Shown here piece by piece: positions 18,415-27,340 of a stretch of DNA of 64,000 nt (position 1 is its first letter; every line of letters starts with the position of its first letter). Source of the stretch: Rhodoferax sp. AJA081-3 (lineage in GTDB: Bacteria > Pseudomonadota > Gammaproteobacteria > Burkholderiales > Burkholderiaceae_C). The stretch lies in contig NZ_CP059068.1 in NCBI RefSeq assembly GCF_017798165.1, positions 1,178,001 to 1,242,000 on the forward strand. The letters run 5' to 3'. The notes beneath the pieces are model-generated. The model made no database searches. It saw only the letters and a list, made by a program, of their open reading frames with translations, and was not told the origin of the DNA. Position numbers and translations under genes: made by a program.

Positions 18415-18969
18415 ATGAAAATCGCACAAGAAATCCGCGCCGGCAACGTCATCATGCACGGCAAAGACCCAATGGTCGTTCTGAAAACCGAATACAGCCG
18501 CGGCGGCCGCAACTCCGCCACCGTGCGCATGAAGCTCAAGAGCCTGATCGCCAACTTCGGCACCGAAGTCGTGTTCAAGGCCGACGACAAGATGGACCAG
18601 GTCATCCTGGACAAGAAGGATTGCACCTACTCCTACTTCGCTGATCCCATGTATGTGTGCATGGACGCGGACTACAACCAGTACGAAGTCGAAGCCGAAA
18701 ACATGGGCGACGCACTGAACTACCTGGAAGACGGCATGGAGCTGGAAGTCGTGTTCTATGACGGCAAGGCCATCTCCGTCGAACTGCCCACCGGCGTTGT
18801 CCGCGAAATCACCTGGACCGAGCCAGCCGTCAAGGGCGACACATCGGGCAAGGTGCTGAAACCTGCCAAGATCGCCACCGGTTTCGAAATCGGCGTGCCC
18901 ATTTTTGTGGCCCAGGGCGACAAGGTTGAAATCGACACCCGTACCGGCGAGTACCGCAAGCGCGTCTAA
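18415..18969 (+). CDS. efp: Translation elongation factor P
   Basis: Relieves ribosomes stalled at polyproline. 184 residues in three beta-barrel domains: N-terminal KOW-like (1-65), then two OB folds. The tip of domain I reads [14 protein letters not shown], which places Arg at position 32, the residue rhamnosylated by EarP; there is no Lys34-type tip as in E. coli. The C-terminal signature ([13 protein letters not shown] [14 protein letters not shown]) is present. It follows earP and a 147-bp leader with a possible Pro-Pro leader ORF, and ends at a strong terminator. Confidence 0.96.
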   Translation: MKIAQEIRAGNVIMHGKDPMVVLKTEYSRGGRNSATVRMKLKSLIANFGTEVVFKADDKMDQVILDKKDCTYSYFADPMYVCMDADYNQYEVEAENMGDALNYLEDGMELEVVFYDGKAISVELPTGVVREITWTEPAVKGDTSGKVLKPAKIATGFEIGVPIFVAQGDKVEIDTRTGEYRKRV

Positions 18970-18991
18970 ACCTCGCAACGGTTCTCGACAA

Positions 18992-19017
18992 AAAGGCTTC
19001 TTCGGAAGCCTTTTTTT
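18992..19017 (+). terminator. Intrinsic terminator of efp (works both ways)
   Basis: Stem AAAGGCTTC / GAAGCCTTT closed by a TTCG tetraloop, followed by a run of seven T. Preceding A's on the other side allow it to stop the minus-strand LysR gene too. Confidence 0.9.
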
Positions 19018-19022
19018 GTTGG

Positions 19023-19928
19023 TCACTGCGCAAACAGCCGCTCCTGCAGGAAGGCCACAAACGTCGCCGTTTTGAGTGCCAGCCACGGCCGCGCAGGGTA
19101 CACCACATACACAGGTAGCCCGGGCCGCAGGCTGTAGTCGGTCAACAACTCCACCAGCTCCCCGCGCGCCAACTCCGGCGCAACGATCAACCGATCCATC
19201 AGCGACAGCCCCCCACCCGCACAGGCGGCTGCGGCGAGTGACATGCCGTCATTGATCTGGATCTTGCCCTGTACCTTGACCACCGTGGTCTGCCCATCCT
19301 GGATAAAGCCCCACTCGTCATAGGTGCGCGCGCCGCTGGTGTAGACCAGGCAATCGTGCTGCGCCAGATCCGCCGGCGTGGTGGGGGTGCCGCGGCGCTG
19401 CAGGTAGCTGGGCGCAGCCACCAGCACACGTGAGCTGTCCGTCAACTTACGGGCCACCAACGTGGAGTCCTCCAAGTGCGCCACGCGGATGGCCACGTCG
19501 ATGTGTTCAGCGATCAGGTCCACCATGCGGTCTTCCACCGACAGCACGATGTCCACCTGCGGGTAGCGCTGCGTGAACTCCACCAGCAGCGGCACCAGGT
19601 GGCGCTGGCCCAACGGCATGGGGCAGCTCACGCGCAGCCGGCCCTTGACCTCGCTCTGGTACTGGCCGGTCAGCTGTTCGATGTTGGACAACGCCCGGTC
19701 AATCTGCTGGGCCTGGGCATAAACCTGCTCCCCAATCTCGGTCAGCGTCAGGCGGCGGGTGGAGCGCTGGATCAGGCGTGCGCCCAGCTCGGCCTCCAGC
19801 TTGGCCAACTGGCGCGATAACACCGACTTGCCGCAGCCCAGCCCCAGGGCCGCCTTGCTGATGCTGCCGGCTTGCACGATGGCCGAGAAGTTGGCCAATC
19901 GCTGGGGATTCATCACCGTTTTTGCCAT
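19023..19928 (-). CDS. LysR-family transcriptional regulator
   Basis: A 301-residue LysR-type regulator. Winged helix-turn-helix at about 8-66 (LANFSAIVQAGSISKAALGLGCGKSVLSRQLAKLEAELGARLIQRSTRRL, pieces shown only for orientation), followed by a periplasmic-binding-like effector domain (about 95-295). Transcribed divergently from the oxidoreductase at 20068, which is the likely target. A 9-bp inverted repeat at 19927-19953 overlaps its own start codon, which suggests autoregulation. The effector is not known. Confidence 0.9.
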   Translation of the reverse strand: MAKTVMNPQRLANFSAIVQAGSISKAALGLGCGKSVLSRQLAKLEAELGARLIQRSTRRLTLTEIGEQVYAQAQQIDRALSNIEQLTGQYQSEVKGRLRVSCPMPLGQRHLVPLLVEFTQRYPQVDIVLSVEDRMVDLIAEHIDVAIRVAHLEDSTLVARKLTDSSRVLVAAPSYLQRRGTPTTPADLAQHDCLVYTSGARTYDEWGFIQDGQTTVVKVQGKIQINDGMSLAAAACAGGGLSLMDRLIVAPELARGELVELLTDYSLRPGLPVYVVYPARPWLALKTATFVAFLQERLFAQ

Positions 19929-19953
19929 ATTGTTGCCCTATAGACAACAATAT
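19927..19953. promoter_or_regulatory. Inverted repeat, probable operator of the LysR regulator
   Basis: ATATTGTTG, 9-nt spacer, CAACAATAT: perfect 9-bp arms in the divergent LysR/oxidoreductase gap (139 bp). It overlaps the LysR ATG (complement of 19926-19928). LysR-type sites are partly symmetric with T and A at the ends, as here. Confidence 0.6.
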
Positions 19954-20067
19954 TATGCAATTCAACGGTCTATTCAGCCAACTTATTGCTTTCTACACTC
20001 CAGTCCATAGTTTCGACAATCCCGTTGGATACCACCAAAAACCCTGTTTTCACACCCGGAGATCACC

Positions 20068-21087
20068 ATGAGCAACACCACCGTCAACCACCAATTCAAA
20101 CTCGCCGCCCGCCCTGTGGGCCCCGTCAAGGTCAGCGACTGGAACCACACCCAAGAGCCGCTGCGCGACCCGGCCGAGGGCGAAGTCGTCATCCAAGTGC
20201 TGTACATCTCTTTGGACCCCGCCATGCGCGGCTGGATGAATGACAGCAAGGCCTCTTACATCCCGCCCGTGGGCTTGGGCGAAGTCATGCGTGCGCTGGC
20301 CGTGGGCCGTGTCACCGCCTCCAAGAACCCCAAGTTCGCTGTCGGCGACCATGTGACCGGCCTGCTGGGTGTGCAGGACTACGCCTATTCCAACGGCCAG
20401 GGCCTGACCAAGGTCGATCCCAAGCTGGCACCCCTGCCGGTCTACCTGAGCACACTGGGCATGCCCGGCATGACGGCCTACTTTGGCCTGCTGGAAGTGG
20501 GCCAGCCCAAGGCCGGTGACACGGTTGTGGTCTCCGGTGCCGCCGGTGCGGTAGGTGCCGTCGTGGGCCAGATCGCCAAGATCAAGGGTGCACGCGTCAT
20601 CGGCATTGCCGGTGGTGCCGACAAGTGCCGCTACCTGGTCGAAGAGCTGGGCTTTGACGCCGCCATCGACTACAAGTCCGAAGACGTGGCCGCCGCGCTG
20701 GCCAAACATGCGCCCCAGGGCGTGAATGTGTACTTTGACAATGTCGGTGGCGACATTCTGGACGCCGTGTTGACCCGCCTGGCCCGTGGTGCCCGCATCG
20801 TCATCTGCGGCGCCATCTCGCAATACAACAACACCACACCGGTCAAGGGCCCGGCCAACTACCTGTCGCTGCTGGTGACACGTTCGACGATGACCGGCAT
20901 CGTGGTGTCCGACTACTACGACCGCGCCATGGAAGCCGCGATGGTGATGGCCGGCTGGATTGCATCGGGCAAGCTCAAGACGCGTGAAGATGTGGTCGAA
21001 GGTCTGGACAACTTCCCCAAGGCTTTTGACATGTTGTTCACCGGTGCGAACAACGGCAAACTGGTGCTGAAACTGGCAGCGGCTTAA
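20068..21087 (+). CDS. NADP-dependent oxidoreductase, leukotriene-B4-dehydrogenase/CurA-like (MDR superfamily)
   Basis: A 339-residue zinc-free medium-chain reductase. It has the N-terminal GroES-like domain with [15 protein letters not shown], typical of the LTB4DH/CurA/YncB branch. The Rossmann motif is [22 protein letters not shown] near 150, with [10 protein letters not shown] after it; the [15 protein letters not shown] [11 protein letters not shown] and [15 protein letters not shown] also mark this branch. It probably reduces an alpha,beta-unsaturated ketone or aldehyde with NADPH. It is divergent from its presumed LysR regulator and 37 bp before the AMP-phosphorylase-like gene. Confidence 0.9.
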   Translation: MSNTTVNHQFKLAARPVGPVKVSDWNHTQEPLRDPAEGEVVIQVLYISLDPAMRGWMNDSKASYIPPVGLGEVMRALAVGRVTASKNPKFAVGDHVTGLLGVQDYAYSNGQGLTKVDPKLAPLPVYLSTLGMPGMTAYFGLLEVGQPKAGDTVVVSGAAGAVGAVVGQIAKIKGARVIGIAGGADKCRYLVEELGFDAAIDYKSEDVAAALAKHAPQGVNVYFDNVGGDILDAVLTRLARGARIVICGAISQYNNTTPVKGPANYLSLLVTRSTMTGIVVSDYYDRAMEAAMVMAGWIASGKLKTREDVVEGLDNFPKAFDMLFTGANNGKLVLKLAAA

Positions 21088-21124
21088 GCGCCGGGCGGTG
21101 GCCATTCGGGTGTACGCTTATGGC

Positions 21125-22723
21125 ATGCACATTGCACCCGATGGCCAAGCGCCCAACACCCCGTCAACCCCACCCGCCCCGGCACTGACCACCCTGGCAT
21201 TGCGCCGGGTGGCGATAGACACCTACCGTGAAAACGTGGCCTACCTGCACCGGGACTGCGCCGTGGTGCGGGCCGAGGGTTTTCAAGCACTGTCCAAGGT
21301 GGCGGTGCGAGCCAATGGGCAACGCATACTCGCTACCCTGAACATCGTGGATGACCCGGTGATTGTGGGCTGTGATGAATTGGGTCTGTCCGAAGATGCT
21401 TTTATGCAACTGGCTGTGGCAAACGGCTACCCGGTTTCCATCTCCCAGGCGGAGCCCCCTGAGTCGATTGGCGCTTTGCGCCGCAAGATTTCCGGGGAGC
21501 GACTCAACCAGGCCGATTTCAAGGCCATCATCCGCGACATCGCTGACCTGCGGTACTCCAAGATCGAACTGACCGCCTTTGTTGTTGCCACCAACCGCGA
21601 CGAGTTGGACCGCGAAGAGGTCTACTACCTGACCGAAGCCATGGTCGCCAGCGGGCGCCGACTCGACTGGAACGAACCCCGCGTGGTCGATAAACACTGC
21701 ATTGGCGGCATCCCCGGCAACCGCACCTCCATGCTGATTGTTCCGATCGTCGCCGCCCACGGTATGTTGTGCCCCAAGACCTCGTCACGCGCCATCACCT
21801 CACCCGCCGGCACAGCCGACACCATGGAAGTGCTGGCCAATGTGGAACTGCCTATTGAGCAACTCCACGATCTGGTCCGCAAACACCGGGCCTGCCTGGC
21901 CTGGGGCGGCACGGCCCATTTGTCACCGGCAGACGACGTATTGATCGCCGTGGAGCGCCCGCTGTCGCTGGATTCACCGGGGCAGATGGTGGCTTCCATC
22001 CTCTCCAAAAAGATCTCCGCGGGCTCCACCCACCTGGTGCTGGACATTCCGATTGGCCCCACAGCCAAGGTGCGCTCCATGCCCGAGGCACAACGTCTGC
22101 GCCGCCTGTTTGAATACGTCGCCCAGCGTATTGGCCTGTCACTGGACGTGGTCATCACCGACGGCCGCCAACCTATTGGTTTTGGCATTGGCCCGGTGCT
22201 GGAGGCGCGTGACGTGATGCGGGTGCTGGAAAACGATCCCCGTGCGCCCATGGACCTGCGCCAAAAATCCTTGCGCCTGGCCGGACGCCTGATTGAGTGT
22301 GACCCCGACGTGCGCGGCGGCGACGGCTTTGCCATTGCCCGCGACATACTGGACTCGGGCCGCGCCCTGGCCAAGATGAACGACATCATCGCGGCGCAGG
22401 GCGCCAAGGGTTTCGACCACCGCACCACCGCCTTGGGTGCCTTGAGTTTTGACGTGCGCGCACCGGTTGCCGGCATGGTGGTCGGCATCGACAACCTGCA
22501 GGTGGCCCGCATCGCCACGCTGGCCGGTGCGCCCAAGGTCAAAAGTGCGGGCGTTGAGTTGTTGTGCAAGCTGGGCGATACCGTCGCAGCCGATGACGTG
22601 CTCTACCGCGTGTACGCCAGCTTTGCACCAGACCTTGAGTTTGCCCGCCAGGCCTGCCAAAAGTCCAACGGTTATGCCATCGGCAAGGCCGCCGACCTGT
22701 CCCATGTTTTTGTGGAATCCTGA
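21125..22723 (+). CDS. AMP phosphorylase-like protein (thymidine/pyrimidine phosphorylase family)
   Basis: Homologue of the archaeal NMP phosphorylase that splits AMP, CMP or UMP with phosphate into base and ribose 1,5-bisphosphate. It has the extra N-terminal domain of that branch (about 35-115) absent from ordinary DeoA. Next come the glycosyltransferase helices ([20 protein letters not shown]) and the phosphate/substrate site [14 protein letters not shown] followed by [22 protein letters not shown]-terminal domain (about 435-510) completes it. Start ATG 21125 (532 aa) is chosen; GTG 21098 is an alternative. Its TGA overlaps the next ATG by one base. Residue-level specificity for NMP over nucleoside is inferred from the branch, not tested. 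Confidence 0.85.
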   Translation: MHIAPDGQAPNTPSTPPAPALTTLALRRVAIDTYRENVAYLHRDCAVVRAEGFQALSKVAVRANGQRILATLNIVDDPVIVGCDELGLSEDAFMQLAVANGYPVSISQAEPPESIGALRRKISGERLNQADFKAIIRDIADLRYSKIELTAFVVATNRDELDREEVYYLTEAMVASGRRLDWNEPRVVDKHCIGGIPGNRTSMLIVPIVAAHGMLCPKTSSRAITSPAGTADTMEVLANVELPIEQLHDLVRKHRACLAWGGTAHLSPADDVLIAVERPLSLDSPGQMVASILSKKISAGSTHLVLDIPIGPTAKVRSMPEAQRLRRLFEYVAQRIGLSLDVVITDGRQPIGFGIGPVLEARDVMRVLENDPRAPMDLRQKSLRLAGRLIECDPDVRGGDGFAIARDILDSGRALAKMNDIIAAQGAKGFDHRTTALGALSFDVRAPVAGMVVGIDNLQVARIATLAGAPKVKSAGVELLCKLGDTVAADDVLYRVYASFAPDLEFARQACQKSNGYAIGKAADLSHVFVES

Positions 22724-23613
22724 TGCCCAACTCCGCCCTGTTATTGCACTTTGAAGAAGACCAACCCAGCGCGGCGCGTATCGCCCAAGCCGCAGGGCTG
22801 GAGATCGCATGTATTGCGCGCCACCGTTTCCCCGATGGTGAACTCAAGCTGCGCCTGCCGCCCGAACTGCCTGCCCGTGTCGTACTGCTGCGCACTCTGA
22901 ACGATCCCAATGAAAAGCTGGTCGAGTTACTGCTGGTGGCGCAAACCGCACGCCTGCTGGGTGCCCACCACCTGACGCTGGTCGCGCCCTACCTGGCCTA
23001 TATGCGGCAAGACATCGCCTTTCAGGCCGGTGAGGTGGTCAGCCAGCGCGTCGTCGGCAAGTTCCTGGCCTCGCTGTTCGATGCCGTCATCACGGTGGAC
23101 CCCCATTTGCACCGCATCGCCAAGCTGGAGGAAGCGGTGCCTCTGGCCCAAGCCCTGGTGCTCAGCGGGGCGCCGTTATTGGCAGACCACATTGCCACCC
23201 AGCGCCACAACCCGCTGTTAGTGGGCCCTGATGAAGAATCTGCGCAATGGGTCGCCCAGGCCGCAGCGCGGCACGGTTTCGACCACGCGGTGTGCCACAA
23301 GATTCGCCGGGGGGACAAAGACGTGCAGATCGCCTTGCCCGACACGGCGGTTGGCGGTCGTGCTGTGGTGCTGCTCGACGACGTGGCCAGCAGTGGCCAC
23401 ACGCTGGCCGGTGCGGCCAGGCTGTTGCTGGCCGCGGGCGTTGCATCGGTAGATGTGGCGGTCACCCACGCTTTGTTTGCGGGCGACGCCTTGCAGGTCA
23501 TCCAGCAGGCCGGTGTTGGCCACGTGTGGAGCACCGATTGCATCACCCACCCCAGCAATGCCGTTAGTATGGCAAGCAGCATTGCTGAATCACTGGTTAC
23601 CCATATCCTCTAG
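22723..23613 (+). CDS. Ribose-phosphate pyrophosphokinase-like phosphoribosyltransferase
   Basis: A 296-residue homologue of PRPP synthetase, diverged from the housekeeping enzyme. Visible: HRFPDGELKLRL (the FPDGE loop), YLAYMRQDIAFQAGEVVSQRVV (nucleotide region, closer to archaeal forms), VITVDPHLHRI with the catalytic His, and the PRPP loop VVLLDDVASSGHTLAG, where the usual D-T/S-G-G/K-T ending is S-S-G-H-T. It overlaps the AMP-phosphorylase-like gene by one base, so the two work together. It could make PRPP from a ribose phosphate product, or act on another pentose phosphate. Confidence 0.82.
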   Translation: MPNSALLLHFEEDQPSAARIAQAAGLEIACIARHRFPDGELKLRLPPELPARVVLLRTLNDPNEKLVELLLVAQTARLLGAHHLTLVAPYLAYMRQDIAFQAGEVVSQRVVGKFLASLFDAVITVDPHLHRIAKLEEAVPLAQALVLSGAPLLADHIATQRHNPLLVGPDEESAQWVAQAAARHGFDHAVCHKIRRGDKDVQIALPDTAVGGRAVVLLDDVASSGHTLAGAARLLLAAGVASVDVAVTHALFAGDALQVIQQAGVGHVWSTDCITHPSNAVSMASSIAESLVTHIL

Positions 23614-23624
23614 AAAGCTGTCAC

Positions 23625-24488
23625 TTGGAATCTCCGAAATACCTGAACGAGCGTACATTGGCCGATGCCTGGGCCGATTTAAAAGCCCATGCCGACGCCG
23701 GTATCCCCCTGCAACCCGACGCCTACCGGCTGGCCTTTGCCGACCCCGAATTTTTGTTGCGCCGCGAGACCCGCGGCATACGTTTCCAGCTGGAAATGCT
23801 CAAGCCCGATCTGGAGCAGCATGAGCAGGGTATCGAGAACACCATTGTTGTTTTTGGCAGCGCGCGCTTCAGCGCGCCTGAAGACGCGCAGCGCATCATG
23901 GAGGAGGCCCGCAAGAGTGGCGACGCCGCAGCCATAACACAGGCCGAACGCCATCTGCGCAACGCCCACTACTACGAACAGGCCCGCCAGTTTGGGCGCA
24001 TCGTGGCCACCAAAGGTGCCAGCATGCCGCCGCGTGAACGCCTGTATGTGTGCACCGGCGGCGGGCCGGGCATCATGGAGGCGGCCAACCGCGGTGCGTC
24101 CGAAGTCGGTGCCCTGACCGTTGGTTTGAACATTGCACTGCCACACGAGCAGGCGGGCAACCCCTACCTGACACCCTCACTGAGCTTCAAGTTCCACTAC
24201 TTTGCGCTTCGCAAAATGCACTTCATGATGCGCGCCAAAGCCATGATCGCCTTCCCTGGCGGGTTCGGCACGCTGGATGAACTGTTTGAAGTTATTACCC
24301 TGGTGCAGACCCGCAAGGCCAACCCTATTCCGATCATTTTGTTTGGCTCAGAGTACTGGAAACGCCTGCTGAACCTGGACGTGTTGGTGGAAGAAGGCGC
24401 CATCTCGCCAGAGGACCTGAGCCTGTTCCAGTACACCGACACGCCGCAGGAAACCTGGGACGCCATCGAGGCCTTCTATAAGACCTAA
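23625..24488 (+). CDS. LOG-family nucleotide 5'-monophosphate nucleosidase-like protein (PpnN/LOG)
   Basis: LOG (lysine-decarboxylase-like) Rossmann protein, 287 residues. It contains CTGGGPGIMEAANRGA near 140 and the diagnostic PGGFGTLDELFE near 210, preceded by the conserved Arg in MMRAKAMIAF. Family members hydrolyse nucleoside monophosphates to base and ribose 5-phosphate. An N-terminal extension of about 80 residues is longer than in short LOG proteins. It begins with TTG, 11 bp after the PRPP-synthetase-like stop, with GAAAG upstream; the first in-frame ATG is too far inside. Together with the two genes before it, it points to nucleotide breakdown. Confidence 0.85.
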   Translation: MESPKYLNERTLADAWADLKAHADAGIPLQPDAYRLAFADPEFLLRRETRGIRFQLEMLKPDLEQHEQGIENTIVVFGSARFSAPEDAQRIMEEARKSGDAAAITQAERHLRNAHYYEQARQFGRIVATKGASMPPRERLYVCTGGGPGIMEAANRGASEVGALTVGLNIALPHEQAGNPYLTPSLSFKFHYFALRKMHFMMRAKAMIAFPGGFGTLDELFEVITLVQTRKANPIPIILFGSEYWKRLLNLDVLVEEGAISPEDLSLFQYTDTPQETWDAIEAFYKT

Positions 24489-24494
24489 AAAAAC

Positions 24495-24568
24495 TCGCCC
24501 CCACGCTCCGCCGCTGCGCGGGTCGCTGCCCCCCGAGGGGGCTAATTTACCTTGGGGCGGCCCGGCGG
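24495..24568 (+). repeat. REP-like intergenic repeat, copy B
   Basis: CGCCCCCACGCTCCGCCG, CTGCGCGGGTCGCTGCC, CCCCGAGGGGGC, a short A/T stretch, CTTGGGGCGGCCCGGCGG. It corresponds block by block to copy A at 14922-14995. It lies between two convergent genes, so its CCCC...GGGG stem may act as a terminator. Confidence 0.8.
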
Positions 24569-24586
24569 TAAATTGCGACAAAAGGG

Positions 24587-25789
24587 CTACGGCCTCAGGC
24601 GCCAGGCAAGAGGGGCTCCAGCCCCTACCATCGCGCCCACGGTCCAAAAGACCACCGACACCCCCACGACCAGCCCCGCCGTGCCAAACAGCATGGGCAT
24701 CAGCACGCTGGACAGGTTCAGTGTCATCAACCGCAAGCCTATGGCTTGGCCGTGTAATGCGTGCGGGGTGATCTGGTGCAGCGTGCTCAAGATCATGGGC
24801 TGCACCGTGCCCAAGGAGAGGCCCAGCAGCACCGAGCACAGCCCCATGGTCCACGGTGATTCCATCAGCGGGTAGACGGCAAACAGCAGCGCTGTGGTCA
24901 CCATGGCGCCAGTCACAACCACCCACTCACGCAAGTGTGCGGCCACCAGCGGCAGGATCACCCGCACCACCGCACCCGACACCGCCATGCACCCCAGGAG
25001 CACACCAATCACCGAAGCGCTAAACCCCCGCTCGTGGCCCAGCATGGGCACCACAAAGGTGTGCACATCCCAGCAAGACGACAGCAGCCAATTCACCATC
25101 AACAGGCGTCGCATCTGCGGGTCGCGCAGCAGATCCCATATCTTGGACTGGGAGGAGCCGGCTGCCTGTTCTAACGGCGGCAATTCCTGCGTATGGCGCA
25201 CCCAAAACCAGGTCATCAGCGGCATCACGGCCATCAGCAAAAATGCTGCCCGGAAACCGTTGGTATCACCCGCAGATCCGCCCACCCACAGACCCACGTG
25301 GTCAATCAGCAGCCCTGCGGCCACCGGGCCCAGAAAGTTCGATACGGCGGGGCCAATGGCCAGCCAACTGAACACCTGTTTGAGTTCGGTCGTGTCCTGC
25401 GCAGCCCGCCCCACATGGCGCTGCAGCGCCACAATGGCCACCCCGGTGGCGCCGCCCATCAACAAGGCACTGATACACAGCATCGCAAAGTGCGGCACAA
25501 CACCGGCAAGCGCCCCACCCATAACTGCGGCGATCACGCCCAGGCGCATGGGTTTGAGCAGGCCATGGCGATCGGCATAACGCCCGGCGGGTATCGCCAA
25601 AAACACCTGAGACACCGAGAACTGCGCCAGCAACATTCCCACCGCCAGCGCGCTATAACCTTCGCGCAGCGCCAGCAGGGGTGCGGCCATGCGCATACCC
25701 GCCATGCTGCCGTGCAGAAAGATCTGGCCGAGTATCAGCCGGGCCAAGGCCAAGGCGCGGGACGGTTCAGCGCTGGGCGCAGGACTCAT
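24587..25789 (-). CDS. Major facilitator superfamily transporter
   Basis: 400 residues with about twelve hydrophobic segments and the MFS loop 2-3 signature in GRYADRHGLLKPMRLG near residue 70. A longer hydrophilic loop between helices 6 and 7 (ELPPLEQAAGSSQSKIWDLL) is normal. Substrate unknown. Its ATG overlaps the end of rmuC by four bases (ATGA), so it is translated with rmuC rather than with the convergent nucleotide genes. Confidence 0.85.
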   Translation of the reverse strand: MSPAPSAEPSRALALARLILGQIFLHGSMAGMRMAAPLLALREGYSALAVGMLLAQFSVSQVFLAIPAGRYADRHGLLKPMRLGVIAAVMGGALAGVVPHFAMLCISALLMGGATGVAIVALQRHVGRAAQDTTELKQVFSWLAIGPAVSNFLGPVAAGLLIDHVGLWVGGSAGDTNGFRAAFLLMAVMPLMTWFWVRHTQELPPLEQAAGSSQSKIWDLLRDPQMRRLLMVNWLLSSCWDVHTFVVPMLGHERGFSASVIGVLLGCMAVSGAVVRVILPLVAAHLREWVVVTGAMVTTALLFAVYPLMESPWTMGLCSVLLGLSLGTVQPMILSTLHQITPHALHGQAIGLRLMTLNLSSVLMPMLFGTAGLVVGVSVVFWTVGAMVGAGAPLAWRLRP

Positions 25790-27240
25790 GCGCTGGTGTC
25801 GGCGTCGGGCTCGCCACCGGCGCCGTCAAAGTCTTTGTCGAAGGGAATCAGGGCTTGAGCCTGCGTGTCGGGCAGGGCTTCCACCTTTTTCAGTGCACGG
25901 CCCATGGCGCGGCTGCGGGTCTCGGCGTTGTCCAGCGTGTTGAGCACGGTCTGGGTCTGCGATTTAACCTTGGCCAGCACACCACCAAATTTTTCGAACT
26001 CGGTCTTGACGGCACCCAGCACCTGCCAGACCTCGCTGGAGCGCTTCTCCAGCGCCAGCGTTCTAAAGCCCATTTGCAGCGAACTCAACATGGCCAGCAA
26101 GGTGGTAGGCCCGGCCAGCGTGACACGGTGGTCGCGCTGCAGACTTTCCATCAGGCCGGGGCGGCGCAACACCTCGGCGTACAGGCCTTCGGTGGGCAGG
26201 AACAAAATCGCAAAGTCGGTGGTGTGCGGTGGCTCCACGTATTTTTCGACCATGGACTTGGCCTCCAGCCGTATGCGCAGCTCCAGCGCCTTGCCTGCGG
26301 CCTCGGCGCCCAACACGTCCGCCCTGCCCTGGGCATCGAGCAAACGCTCGTAATCTTCGTTGGGAAACTTCGCGTCTATAGGCAGCCACAGCGGCGCGCC
26401 GGAGTCGGACTTGCCGGGCAGCTTGATCGCAAAGTCGACGACGTTTTTGCTGCCTGGGCGCGTCGCGATCTGCACCGCGTACTGGTCGGGTACAAAGACC
26501 TGTTCCAGCAGGCTGGCCAGTTGTGCCTCGCCAAAGATGCCGCGGGTCTTGACATTGGTCAGCAGGTGTTTGAGGTCGCCCACACCCTGGGCCAGCGTCT
26601 GCATTTCACCCAGGCCTTTGTGCACCTGCTCCAGGCGGTCGGCGACCTGTTTAAAACTCTCGCCCAATCGCGCCTGCAAGGTGGTCTGCAGCTTTTCGTC
26701 CACCGTGGCGCGCATTTCGTCCAGCTTGGCAGAGTTGGTGGTTTGCAGCTGGGCCAACTGTTGGTTCAGGGCATCCCGCACGGCCGTCATGCTGCGGGTG
26801 TTGGTGTCGCTCAACTCGGCCAGGCGGCGGGCCGTGGACTCGCCCATGCCAGAGAGTTGGGTGTGCAGGGTGTCGGCCAGCGTCTTTTGCATCAGCGACA
26901 GCTGTTGGCCAAAGGCGTCGATTTGTGTGTTTTGAGTGCGCGTGGCCTCGGCCCCTTGCTGTGTCAGCGATTGCTGGAAGGTGGCCAGGTTCTGTGTCAG
27001 CTCCTGGCGCGCGCCCTGGGACGATTCGGCAATCTCGCGGCGCAGCTCGCGCTCCAGGCGCTCATTGGCGGATTGCAGCAAAACCCGCAGGTCCTGCAGC
27101 TCCTTGCGCTGCAGTTGTGCGTCCAGCCCCGCCTGGGCATCACCCGCACGCAGGCGACCCAGCGCCAGCGCCGTCCAACCGGCCACGAGCAGCGTCACCA
27201 ACGTCAGCGCCAGCAGCGCCCAAACCATTCCATCATTCAC
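25786..27240 (-). CDS. rmuC: DNA recombination protein RmuC
   Basis: 484 residues: one N-terminal transmembrane helix (about 5-27), a long coiled coil (about 35-225, rich in Gln, Leu and Glu), then the RmuC nuclease-like domain (about 225-430, TRGIFGEAQLASLLEQV, LPIDAKFPNEDYERL and FAILFLPTEGLYAEV). RmuC limits inversions at short inverted repeats in E. coli. It is followed by the MFS gene with a 4-bp overlap. Confidence 0.93.
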   Translation of the reverse strand: MNDGMVWALLALTLVTLLVAGWTALALGRLRAGDAQAGLDAQLQRKELQDLRVLLQSANERLERELRREIAESSQGARQELTQNLATFQQSLTQQGAEATRTQNTQIDAFGQQLSLMQKTLADTLHTQLSGMGESTARRLAELSDTNTRSMTAVRDALNQQLAQLQTTNSAKLDEMRATVDEKLQTTLQARLGESFKQVADRLEQVHKGLGEMQTLAQGVGDLKHLLTNVKTRGIFGEAQLASLLEQVFVPDQYAVQIATRPGSKNVVDFAIKLPGKSDSGAPLWLPIDAKFPNEDYERLLDAQGRADVLGAEAAGKALELRIRLEAKSMVEKYVEPPHTTDFAILFLPTEGLYAEVLRRPGLMESLQRDHRVTLAGPTTLLAMLSSLQMGFRTLALEKRSSEVWQVLGAVKTEFEKFGGVLAKVKSQTQTVLNTLDNAETRSRAMGRALKKVEALPDTQAQALIPFDKDFDGAGGEPDADTSA

Positions 27241-27274
27241 CGTATCATCGCCTTCTAAACCAGTTCCATATGAA

Positions 27275-27323
27275 AAATGGGCCTCTAGCCCCCGTCGGAT
27301 ATAACCATTTCGCTATACTTTTA
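27275..27323 (-). repeat. Dispersed palindromic repeat, copy 5 (intergenic)
   Basis: On the minus strand: GCTATTAAAAGTATAGC hairpin, then GAAATGGTTATATCCG, ACGGGGGCTAGAGGCC and an A/T-rich end. It matches the family found at 10835, 17395, 41662 and 45536. It lies between the 2-hydroxyacid dehydrogenase gene and rmuC. Confidence 0.8.
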
Positions 27324-27340
27324 ATAGCATATTGATAGGT

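Noticed and set aside
21098..21124. GTG start for the AMP-phosphorylase-like gene
   Set aside because: Possible but gives a nine-residue extension with no better ribosome-binding site; ATG 21125 preferred.
25681..27258. 525-codon ORF opposite rmuC
   Set aside because: Antisense to a clear rmuC gene; long frames opposite GC-rich genes are common, and its His/Gln/Gly-rich composition is typical of such shadows.
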